This document shows, in pieces, positions 22,969-33,400 of a stretch of 64,000 bases of DNA. Within the stretch, counting starts at the first letter, position 1; each line of letters opens with the position of its first letter. The DNA lies in assembly GCF_047663525.1 (NCBI RefSeq), contig NC_092602.1:7437501-7501500 (forward strand), in the 5' to 3' direction. The position numbers and the translations under genes are program-made. Below the pieces are notes generated by a model. It made no database searches, had not been told where the DNA came from, and was given only the letters and a program-made list of their open reading frames with translations. Origin of the DNA: Anas platyrhynchos (Eukaryota; Chordata; Aves; Anseriformes; Anatidae).

Positions 22969-25900
22969 AGCTTTATATTAAACCACTTAATGTGACAGAT
23001 AGGGAAAAATGTAGCAATTCCTCTAATGTCCTTTAGTGCTTCTATGTCATAGGTAATCTTATTTTTGCTTTACTAATGTATTGGTATCAGTTCTCTTCAT
23101 TTATTTATGCTTCTATACATTTTCAGGCATTTGAGCAATGCAGTTGAACACAGGTCCTTCTCCAGCTTCACCTCACTTGTGCTGGAAACAAAAGTGGTGC
23201 TTGTACAACCGAATCATTCTGTGATAGACCCAAAGTGAGGTATCCAATGTTTTGGCAAAGAAAGAAAAAGAACAAATGCCCAAATCAGCAAGACCCCTGG
23301 GTGACAGCAGTAGTTATGGAAGGCAAAATGCAGTTGTCCAGCTGAGGAATTAGCGTCTGCTTTATATTTTGAGGGCCATACAAAAAATTTTCAGTATCTA
23401 TGATAGGCACTGGAAATTACTTCTCCTTCATCATCATCCCTCTAGGTTTGGGTTTGACCCATTACCATTATACGTTGCACCTGCCAAGGTTGATGAAGAA
23501 AAAAAAAAAAAAGAGCTCTCATGTATGCTCTGAATTATGCTAATTCATGAAATAGAGGGGAGAAAAAACAGTAAAATGTATTTCAACTCAGTGTCTGTGC
23601 CCTGGGGAAAAGAATAGTGTCTTCCTTTCACAAATCTGCTGCAGGCTTCCATTTTTTTTCTGCAGTCTTCCTGCATGCTGAAGGCACCGACTAATGTCTG
23701 AAGTCCAGCTCTCTTTTCTTTCCTGCATGTATTACAGGCAGAGACAGATGGAAACTTGAAATTGCTGGCCTCAGCTCCTGGATCAGATTAGCATCTTTCG
23801 CTTCTTACAGGGCAGCTGCATTCTGCAAAACAGCAGTGTGTATGTATCTTGATATGTAACCCTAGAACAGGGCTTCTAAATATAAGAGGAGTTTCTTTGC
23901 TGCTGTATGAAGGGGGCCAGCCAGACGTTTAAGCAGCATGTGGTGTATGTTTCATCAGATTGCACAGCAAAAAAAAAAAAATCACATCAAGAGGAGAATA
24001 TGAAATTCTTAGGGTGCCTCCCTGCAAGCACACCCAAGAGTCCATATCTTGTGACTTGAAGATCAGCACTGGCTCCTCAATTTATGTGGTCGCAGCTATA
24101 ATTCATGAACAGTGTGCCTCGGGGGTCCAGAAGCTGTTGCCTCTATATCCATATCTATGGATATGTGCTCACAGTATGAGCTGTGTTCTGCCTCTCAGCC
24201 TGGAGACAGGTTGTATCTGACTGCTACCACAGTGTCTGTCACTCTCAAAATTAGCCCAGATACCTCTGCTGGGACAGTGTGTGCACATCTCTGTAGGCTC
24301 ATTTCCCTACCTGGATGCTGACTTCCTCAGTTATTTAAGATGGATTTTATTCCTGATTTGCATCAGTAGGGAAGAGACTGTGTCATCTTTCAGGTTATTT
24401 TATATTTGAGTGCACTGTATACGTGTATATAAACAAGAGGATACATTTGAAGTACTGGATTTCCCAAAGCAAGTGAGATTTAAATACAAAAAAAAAAGTC
24501 GCTGGGCTGATTTGGGGCCAAGGTGGTGCCACATCCCGGTAACCTGACAGCTTTTCAGGGGCCTTTATAGAATGTGTTTCATAGAGGGAAGGGTCCACAT
24601 CACCAAACCTTCACTCCTAATGATGTAACTAAGAGAAAGCCAAAGAAAAGTGGAGCCTGCACTGCCTTTGGAGAAGATACCTTCAGGCAAAGTCACATGG
24701 GGAAGGCCTGTCCAGGACAGTCTGTGTGGCTTCTGCCTAACCTACAGCTCTTCTGAGACTGAGCCCTCAGTCTTTCATAGGCAGTACCTTCAGGCTGAAA
24801 CACTATTTAAAAGTTGGCTTTCTGTTACTATCCTCCCATCTCCTACCTCATTCTTAATTAGTAGGTCACTGAAGGTGTGCAGTGCTGTGTTGGAGTAGAG
24901 GAGTTGAGAAGGGGTGCAGTGGGCTGTCTACAAGTGATTTTTTATGTGCACTCACTATTTTCCGTTTCCCAAGCACAACGGCATGTTCTGCACGCACAGC
25001 AACGGCATGCGCTCCTGAAATGTGAGTGAGCCTTTAAGGAGGCCGCCCGACTTCCTCTGCATCACTCCCTGGCAACCTGGTGAAATGGGCTAAATTCAGA
25101 AGTGACCTAAATGGAGGAGCACAGTAGGAGACGGATCTTTCAGCCACTATAAGGGTGTAAGAACAAACTTGGGAACCCAGGGTAAGAAGGAAGATTATAG
25201 TAAGAATTTTAATGGGGAGGTTTCTGCAGTTTAATTTTTCCTGTCTTGAACTCCAGGATAAGTTCTGCTGCTGCTACCAACTCACTCACTTCTCTCTATG
25301 GCACAGAAGCTAAGAGAAGCACTTGCTCATATATCCTTTTAATGCAGTCTGTGTCATGTCTGAATTTGATCTACCAGCTCATGACTGAGGATAGCTCTTC
25401 TGTTTTTGTCATATCAAGCTGCAGAGCTGAGTGAGCTTCCACTTAGCTTGCTGCTACGTCTCTTTGGCTAAGTAAGCTTGTGTTGTGTCAAGGAAAAAGA
25501 ACTTTGCCAGATACCAACAGATTCATCAGGACTTTAAACTGCACAGTTGGAGACTTGGCCATTGCACTTTTTTCAACACATACTCCGGTGTAAGAGGAAG
25601 GGACTCTCCACTGAAATTAAGGGATGCACAGTAGCTTGAGGGGTAGTGGTCAGCAGTAGCAGCCTCATGCACTTATATCTCAACCAGTGTGTGATGTGAG
25701 CTTAATTGCCTTTTGATTTTAACTAACTCCAGGAGATAACCCAAACAGGGAAACTGGGATTTTGACCTAGAGCACAGGCTGGTGAGTTCTATCCCTTCCC
25801 AAGGGCTAGGAGTTCAAAGCAGAGTTCAGCTTTGACTTTTTGTGCCTACAAGGCTAATGTCTTCACCCCATTTAAACAAAGACACATTTTCCCAGTTCTC

Positions 25901-26456
25901 TCCTGACATCATTTCCATTCTTTTTTGGCCCTTATTTTCTTTAAAAATTAGTTATCTGATGAAGACAGATGATAAGTTACAGCTTTAGAGAGTAGAGTGA
26001 CTCAGTGGTAAAGGTGACACTTCACTTGACTCCTCAGCCTGTACTGGAAAGTGCTCTGTCATGACTGTTAGATCTTTGGCAAAGTCTGCCAAGTCTCACA
26101 AGTTTATGAGCCAACAACCAATAATTTCTGTCTAGGATGGTCTGTGTGAGTTTTAATAGGCCTTGTCTAGTTCATATTTATTAAAGAAAGTAGATGTGAG
26201 TAAGGGAAGAAGGAGCTGACCATTCTGTGTGGCCAGTGATATGATAAATAACACAAAGACCACCTAACTCCTAATACCCTGCAGGTGTTTTACAAGTATC
26301 TCCTGTTAGAATGTCACATTGCCATATGCAGTGGTATAGCACAGTCATGACACCTGAGAAAGCATTCATTGTTTTATGGAAAATCTGAAAGTGGACTGAG
26401 CTCTTTTTTTTTCCAAGTGAATTTCTTATTTAAAATTATTGTTACATTTTCCTCTG

Positions 26457-26479
26457 TTTTTTTTTTTTTTTTTTTTTTT
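26457..26479 (+). repeat. Poly-T tract (23 nt)
   Basis: An uninterrupted run of 23 T in intergenic DNA, with no recognisable retroposon body next to it. Confidence 0.85.
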
Positions 26480-26975
26480 ATTACCTTGAAGCTGTCATTT
26501 GCAATTTAAACTCTCGTTGTGATTCACTGTGCAATTTCCATAATACCACTCTTTTCCTGAGCAGACAACCATAAATCTTAGGGTATTCAAATTGTCGTTG
26601 TGATCAATAACACCAAAGTAATTTTGTATTTGTTTTCTGTGATGTCTAAATTTAAAGTTTACTTAAGATGAGTACTCGTTTCCTGGAAATGTGGGTAGTT
26701 AACACAAGCTGGGTCCTGAATATGCCAGAACAAAATAATTTTCAGTTCTTTATTTGTATTTAACTAAAAGATATTGCAGTAGTCACTCTGCCTAGCGTCA
26801 TCTCTATTTGGCTGATGGAAAGCTAATAGCTAAAGGCAACAGTGATTAAGAGTCTTCTCGAAAGTTATGCTTGCAGTTAGCGTTTGAAGCAAGAAAGTTT
26901 TTTTTTGTTTAATTCTCAGTGAAAGTACTCTGTCTCAAAAATATGTCAGTTTAGAAAACCAAAGTTTGTTAGTTG

Positions 26976-27656
26976 TTAACAGTTGTCATAGTAAATGATT
27001 TCAGTAGCAAGTGACACCTCTGACATTCTCACTAGGGAAGTTAACCAGAAACCTTGTTTGTGATGCAAGAAACAAAGAAGTTTTGATGGAAGAATGTGAA
27101 CCCGTTCCCCATCTGGCAGTAACAAAAGGAAGGTTAAGACAGGTACGTTAAGGGGCAGGAGTAGAAAAGGTGTTTCGTAGTCTTCCTTTGGGATGTGGAG
27201 ACAGACATGTCCTGGGTGAAGTGGCAGAAGGGGAGTTTTTATGCCCTTCAGGTTACAGATCATGGAAGGAGGCAAAAAATCACAGATGCTATTACAGGGA
27301 GGAGCAAAACTCCTGTGTTCCAGAAGATCAGTGGGCAGATGATCTTTGCTGGGCCATCGTGGCATGTCTTCAGCTAATCTCTTGCTTCCTACGTCTCCTT
27401 TATGAACAGCTGTAAGGGAATTGGGCTCCCACTCAAGCTGATAGGAGAAAACAATACTGAAGTGCTTGTGAGGACCATACATACAGACATGATGATTTAC
27501 TGGGCAGCCACCCCTGTAAGGCTGATTGTTCGTGGTATAAAGACATCCAGCCCTCATAATTTGTGGGGACCAGGCACTTAACAAAAAGTTACAGGCTGAT
27601 TCCTCCAGGACTGTGCTGCTCCCACCTGTCCCAGCTGTGGCAGTGCAGGAAGACAA
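26976..27656 (-). other. Unidentified 226-codon open reading frame
   Basis: This is the longest ORF outside the CpG islands (226 residues plus stop) in DNA of only moderate GC content. The translation is rich in Leu, Pro, His and Ser, with a hydrophobic stretch around residues 170-185. I recognise no domain, signal peptide or catalytic motif and see no splice structure or promoter. It may be chance, a decayed transposon or retrovirus fragment, or a lineage-specific transcript. It lies between TMEM233 and PRKAB1 and opposes both. Confidence 0.2.
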
Positions 27657-28809
27657 TCAGTTGGAGAAAGCAGTCATGGGGATATGAGGGGGAGAAGGTA
27701 GCAACATTGAAGCCCAGTTACCAAGAGGCTGAGAAGCCTGTGCCCGTTGCCTCTGTCCTGTCCACAGGAACTCCCAAAGGTTTTGGTATGTAGCACACCA
27801 GGAGGTGGTTCCTCACTGTGTGGGGAGGAACCATGATATTTTAATACCAAGACTTTAAACTGAGTGATGCTTGGACCTACCATAAACCACTTAATGACAG
27901 CCTCATGAGCTATTAGCAGTCCCTATCCAGAACTCATTCCTGGTCTATGCTCATTACACATAACAGAAACCATTGCACAGCAGAGAATGGGCCCTAACAG
28001 GAATGTACCTTTAGGTACAATGATTCTGTCTGGCTGTTGTGCGGGTCATCGCGATGGTCCCACTGGCGAGTGGTGTGCAGGACAAGGCAGTGTGTGGTGC
28101 ATCTCCAGCCTGCGCCACGGCCAGCTCTGCAGACACAACCAGCACAGGCAGAGGCATGGGTGTTAGTGCCGGCCAAAAAAGAACCGGGGAAACAAAACAA
28201 TCAGGTTTGTAGACAAAGAATTTAAGCGTGCTAAGCTGTGTTAAATATCAAAATAACAACAGCTGCATTTTATAGCAGTGTAACTGTTCCGCAGGAGCTA
28301 GGCAAGAGCTGCCCACACACATTCCCCTCTCAGCCCCTCTAACAGGCTGTCCCATGCCGAGGTATTCCACCCATGAATGACAAATTAGCAGCAGCTGTTC
28401 CTCAAAACATGCTGCAGGAGCCATCCCTCAGGGCAGCACACGGTGAATCCGTCTGTCCCGGCAGAATTCCTCCCACCACACCGCAGCGTGCCACTAGGAC
28501 ATGCTCTGGGTTGGTAGCAAACCTTCTGTCTGTTTGCAGGTTGCATCGACTGGGTAAGGAAAAACAAACCAAAAATCAAAAAAAAAACAAAACAGCACCA
28601 CCAACAAAAGCAATTCCCTTGTGACAAGAACTACCAACCCGGCAACTTCCAGCCCTCGCAGCTTCGTGCCTGTCACTAAAGTAGAAAAAAGACAGCGGCA
28701 GCAGATGGAGAGCCCAGGGTAACAGGAGATAGTGCAGTTGGGAGTGCTTAGAGAAGTACATCAGAGACATGCACACGTATAATTTAATTTGGGGAACATT
28801 TATTAGTTC

Positions 28810-28819
28810 GGGACTTTCC
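28810..28819 (+). promoter_or_regulatory. Consensus NF-kB site upstream of PRKAB1
   Basis: GGGACTTTCC is an exact match to the classical NF-kB element. It lies at the upstream edge of the PRKAB1 CpG island and is followed by CGGGAG. Function is inferred from the motif and position only. Confidence 0.4.
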
Positions 28820-28839
28820 GGGAGCTGTTACTTGATGCT

Positions 28840-29330
28840 CCTTGTCGCGTTCACACGGCCGCCCCTCGCTCCGGATTCACCCGGAGCAGCAGCAGCGCCT
28901 TTCCCCTAGCTCAGCGCCTCGGGGCTCGCTCCCCCCCATCCCTAAAACCCCGTGGTGGAGACTGAGGGGGAAAAAACCAGCCCCAGGAGGCCGGCACAGA
29001 GCCGGGAGCCGGGGGCAGGGGCCGAGGCCTGCAGGGCCCGGCAGCTCCGCGGGGCGGCAGCGGGGACGGGGCCGAGGACGCGGAAGCGGAAGCGAGGGCG
29101 GCGGGGCCGGGGCCGGGCCGGGAGGGCGGTGGGTGCCGGGGGCGCCTCTAGGTGCTGGGGGGGGGCGGGGCGGGGCCGGGGGGACCCTGCTGCTCGTCCC
29201 GGGGGCCGTGGGGGGGTCCCGGGTAGGGGCAGCCCCCTCCGGCGCTGTTGGCAGGAGCAGCGGCGTGCGCCCAGCCGTGGGCACGCTCCCCCGTGGTGTT
29301 GTTTTTTTTATTATTATTATTATTTTTTTT
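28840..29330 (+). promoter_or_regulatory. PRKAB1: CpG island / promoter and untranslated first exon region of PRKAB1
   Basis: This is a very GC- and CpG-rich block with GC boxes (GGGGCGGGGCGGGG near 29160-29175) and long G runs, and no TATA box. The first coding exon of PRKAB1 starts about 1 kb downstream with an acceptor rather than a promoter, so an untranslated first exon should lie here. Possible donors are GGGTAGGG near 29223 and CTGCAG/GTAAAA at 29429/29430. ORFs of 94-204 codons on both strands here are GC artefacts. The transcription start cannot be fixed from sequence. Confidence 0.75.
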
Positions 29331-29333
29331 TTT
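29300..29333 (+). repeat. T-rich (ATT)n low-complexity tract ending in TACAG
   Basis: A run of T, about five ATT units and another T run end in TTTACAG at about 29337. It interrupts the GC-rich island abruptly. It may be simple repeat expansion or may act as the polypyrimidine tract of an untranslated exon. Confidence 0.7.
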
Positions 29334-30252
29334 ACAGCGCCAGGTGAATCCTTTGCTGCTTTGTTTGCTTCCCCAGGTCCTGCACGCCGCGACTGGTCTC
29401 AGGGTAGGACTGGGCTGAGATCTCTGCAGGTAAAAGTCAGGCACTGTCTGAAATAGGAGGCTGCGGGGGCAGTGGCCTGTGTCCGTACATGCATCCCGTG
29501 TGCTCTGCACGAGGCCCCGCTTGCATGGTTCCTCATGGCCCCCTGGGACGTCTCCAAGTTACTGCTCTGCAGCCGAATGCATCCTCTCAGTAGGATGGGC
29601 TGTGTGAATGCAGGGGGCAGAGAGCACCCACTGTCACCCCTCTCCCTGCTGGGGGGCTGCACAGGCTCTGGAGCAGGAGGATTTGTCACACTGCCCACAC
29701 AGCAGGCCCTGGCTGTCCCAGAGAAGAGCGGAGACTGGAGGCAGCCTCATCAGTGGGGCCGTGCCAGCTGTGCTTCCTGACCCCAGTCAGCTGCTGTAAC
29801 GATCCTTCAGTAGGTCACCGCCAGAGCTAACTTTTTATTTTCTACTGAAGTCACATTTTTAACAGGCCGCTTTTGAAGCGCTCTGCAGTTAAGTTCTGCT
29901 GATGTTTTGACTGATGTAGTAGAACATTGTATGTATGGGTGTTTCAAAAGACAGAACAAGTACTCAGCTTGTGAAGGCAGAATACGAGTGCTGCAGTGAC
30001 AGATACCTGCCTGCCGAGCTTTTAGAGTGGCTGAATCTTGCAGGGATATTAGGATATGAATTGTAACACAATTCAAGGGTAGTTAAAAGTCATCATTTAC
30101 TGTCAGTGTTCTGAGATGCTAGTACATTGGATTAATGGAGGTTCTTAGACTTTAACTCAGAACCTAGGACTACTGATGATCCTGCTTTCCTGCGTAATGG
30201 TGTTCTGGCTTCAAAAGTACATGTGCCAATCTGGCTTTTCCTGCTCTTTTAG

Positions 30253-30427
30253 ATCTTTAAAAATGGGGAACACAAGCAGCGAGCGAGCTGGACTGGAGCG
30301 TCATGGGCATAAAGCATCCCGAGGTGATAACTCAGGAGGAGCCATCAGTACCAAAGAGGGTGATAGACCAAAAATCTTAATGGATAGTCCTGAAGATGCA
30401 GACTTGTTCCAATCAGAGGAAATTAAG
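30253..30427 (+). CDS. PRKAB1: PRKAB1 exon with start codon (CDS 30263-30427)
   Basis: The acceptor CTGCTCTTTTAG ends at 30252 and the donor GTATGG starts at 30428. The ATG at 30263 opens MGNTSSERAGLERHG, the invariant AMPK-beta1 start. Gly2 with Ser6 is the N-myristoylation signal. The exon gives residues 1-55 including GDRPKILMDSPEDADLF. The human Ser24-Ser25 pair reads Asn23-Ser24 here. Confidence 0.95.
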
Positions 30428-33400
30428 GTATGGCTGGTTCTTGCCTTCTGACATTACTGGCTTGGGCACCCTGTCCAGCTGTAATGCCACACAGCTGTTA
30501 GCAATCTACAGTTATTCTGTGACTGAATTTACACACAAAATGGACTGCTTCCCTCGCTTCCCACACTAAGGAAAGATATACCATTGATATTCAAACATAA
30601 AATGTGTAATGTCTTGTTTTTCAGCAAGAATTAATTGTAAAAAAAAAAAAACAAAAATTAAATGTTTCCTCTTTTGCCCAGCTAACTACAGTGACCCATA
30701 TTCCTTCAAATCCTTAATGGTCTTGCAGTCACCCACAATGTTTAATCTATTATTTTCCATATTAAAAGATCTGTTAACTGCCTTTTTGCTAATTATTAAC
30801 TGGTAGAAACTTCTTGCTGTGCAACATGTTTCATGAGAATATCTAACAATAAATTACACTGTTAGATTTTTACTGTTGTACAAAGCTGTGTCCTGTAAAC
30901 AACTTGTAACCTTTCTGGATCCAACTACAAATTTTGTGCCTACCATGTTTGTGCAATCTAAATACTTCTTAAGTGTATTTCTTCTTAATTATCTTTCTTT
31001 TATCTCTCTTTTTAACGTAAGTTAGGCTTCAGGAAGAAGGGCTATTTTGCCTTCCACTCTTTCAGTAAATTTGGAAAGCTTTAACAGCTTTGAAAAATCC
31101 TTGCAAATGAACAGTATCTAGAAATGCCCACTTTCTAATGTTCTTCTGACGAAAGCTACATTAAACTTATACCTTAGAGAATCATGCCTAAGTGCAAAAA
31201 TATGTATAGTGAAATATCAACTGTCGAAGGCTGCCAAGAAGGAATTCATATTGATTAAAATGTTGTGCTTGTAGGCTCCACTGGAGAAAGAGGAATTCCT
31301 AGCTTGGCAACAAGATCTGGAAGTGAGTGATAAAACCCCTACTCAAGCTCGACCAACAGTCTTTCGCTGGACTGGAGGAGGGAAAGAAGTTTATTTATCT
31401 GGGTCCTTCAACAACTGGAGTAAAATTCCTTTGACAAGGAGGTAATGAACTTCTTTTGCAGTATCAGTGATATTCCCTGAGGACTGGGAATGCTTATAGA
31501 AGTGAGAAAGATAGTCAGCTGATAGATTGGTATAGTGCTCGGATATGGATCAGCATAGTGCTTACCACTTTGCAGCTTCTCTTCTCAAGCGCTTGGCAAG
31601 AATCTGAATTTCTCTTCATTTTTTGACTTTTAGATGGCTGGGAATGACAGTTAGGTTGTGTGTCAATTTTAAGGAGAGGTCTGTTATCCATTTGCTATGT
31701 TTAAATGACCCAAAACAGTTCTTGCTGTGCAGAGTCTGCTGTCTGGGACGGACTTGGGCTATGTAAAATGAGGCTTCTTTTAAGCATAGTGTCTCTCATG
31801 GCACATATACTTTCTTGTCGTATGATTGGTTTTTGTCCAGCTTTGTGACAGTTTGTTCTCCTGCCATTTTCTGGAGTTTCTCATCTCAGTGGGTGTCTGC
31901 TTGCACTGTAATTGTTGCAGAAGTGTCTTAATCTTAGGAAACTTGAGGGAGGAGCATGGTGGCCTGATGAAATAAATGGTATTGGATGGGAAAAAAAGGG
32001 TACTGTAGCAGTATTACAGTCATTCTCTAAGTAGAAAGCCTAGGAGATGGGAAATGGTGAAATCAATCTGGAAGAAGGCCAAAAACAGATCTTGACAAAA
32101 TCTGAAAAAAGCAGGTTCATCTCTTGTCAGGTTACATACTGTGGGGAAGGAGATACCTGAACCTCTTTAAAGGCTGAATAAAATATGTGTTACAGAATCA
32201 AATATGCTGAAGTAGAAGAGTTCATTGTGCTCCTTACTTGAACAGAAGTAAAGAGAAATACTGGCACTGCATGGCTTGTTTGAATTGCTCACATAACTTC
32301 AACTGCTTCTCAGCTTCTTTGAGATGCCTATAAAGAATCCTGAAGAATCAGGAAGTTCACAGCACAAGAGTATGAAAATTGCTACACAGCAGCTATTCTA
32401 GCCTCAAATACCTCAGAAGTACTGAGCTGCTGCTTTCATCTTCCAGTTGCTGTTCATTTCATTTCTGAAATGCAGTTTGTGATGACAAATATGGAAAGAC
32501 AAGGCAATATAAGTAAGCTGAACTTGTTCCCTTAACAGGAGACTGGCAGATAAAATGAAGTCTTGAATACTAACAAGTAACACAAAGGTGTGAGAATGAC
32601 TTTAAAAAAGCCCAGTGCTAATAATTCCTGGATTTCAGGAATGTGGATGCTAATTTTGAATGTGTTGTCACAGAATAAATTATTATTATTAACGTTAACT
32701 CTAGTTTGAGTATTTACCTTAGATTTTATCAGTCTCTTAAACGTGGTGTTGCCTTTTTAAGTTTTCACATATTAAGGAGATTTGTATTCAGTGTTACAGT
32801 GTTTGTCATAGTTTATACTTTGATGCAATAGTCAGACTATTTTAGGAGAGGTTGTTTGTTTTAAATTCCAGTCACAACAACTTTGTGGCGATCCTGGACC
32901 TGCCAGAGGGAGAGCACCAATACAAGTTCTTTGTGGATGGGCAGTGGACACACGATCCTTCAGAGGTAATGCTTTCTTCAATTTGCTATATTTAATCATT
33001 GGGGTATCTGAAGAGGAGAAACTGAGGGGTTTCTGCACCAGGAGCTGTCTTTTCAGAGAAGAGGCATTTATTAACAGAAATGGATTGTTTAAGCTGCTGA
33101 GAAAGCTCTGATCCCTGCTGGCCTAGGTGGTGGTGTCAGACTGACAGCCTCAAAGGACAGGAGATTTTGTAACAAATGGGTGACAAGGTCTCTTGGGTCT
33201 TCATTTTTAAGAGATTGTGAGCTGATCTTGTCTGGTCCTAAATCATCCTTTAAAGCACTATAGCACTGCTGACAGCCCAAATCCCCCTGTGCTACACTTG
33301 CTGTCTGTGCCAGAAAGTTGATCTTGCTGGTCTAGAATTTTCCATCATCCAGTAATTGTGCCAGTTGTGCCAAAACTTACCAGGTCATTTCCTCCTCCTC

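Larger units (their letters stand above)
22970..28800. other. Intergenic region between TMEM233 and PRKAB1
   Basis: No gene was recognised. The segment contains simple A/T runs (26457-26479 is 23 T), a short perfect hairpin at 24145-24164, and an unusually long minus-strand ORF at 26976-27656 that I could not identify (listed separately). GC content rises toward the PRKAB1 CpG island from about 28.0 kb. Confidence 0.6.

Noticed and set aside
28842..29510. ORFs of 94-204 codons on both strands in the PRKAB1 island
   Set aside because: They are low-complexity Gly/Arg/Pro/Ala translations of GC-rich promoter DNA with no recognised domain.
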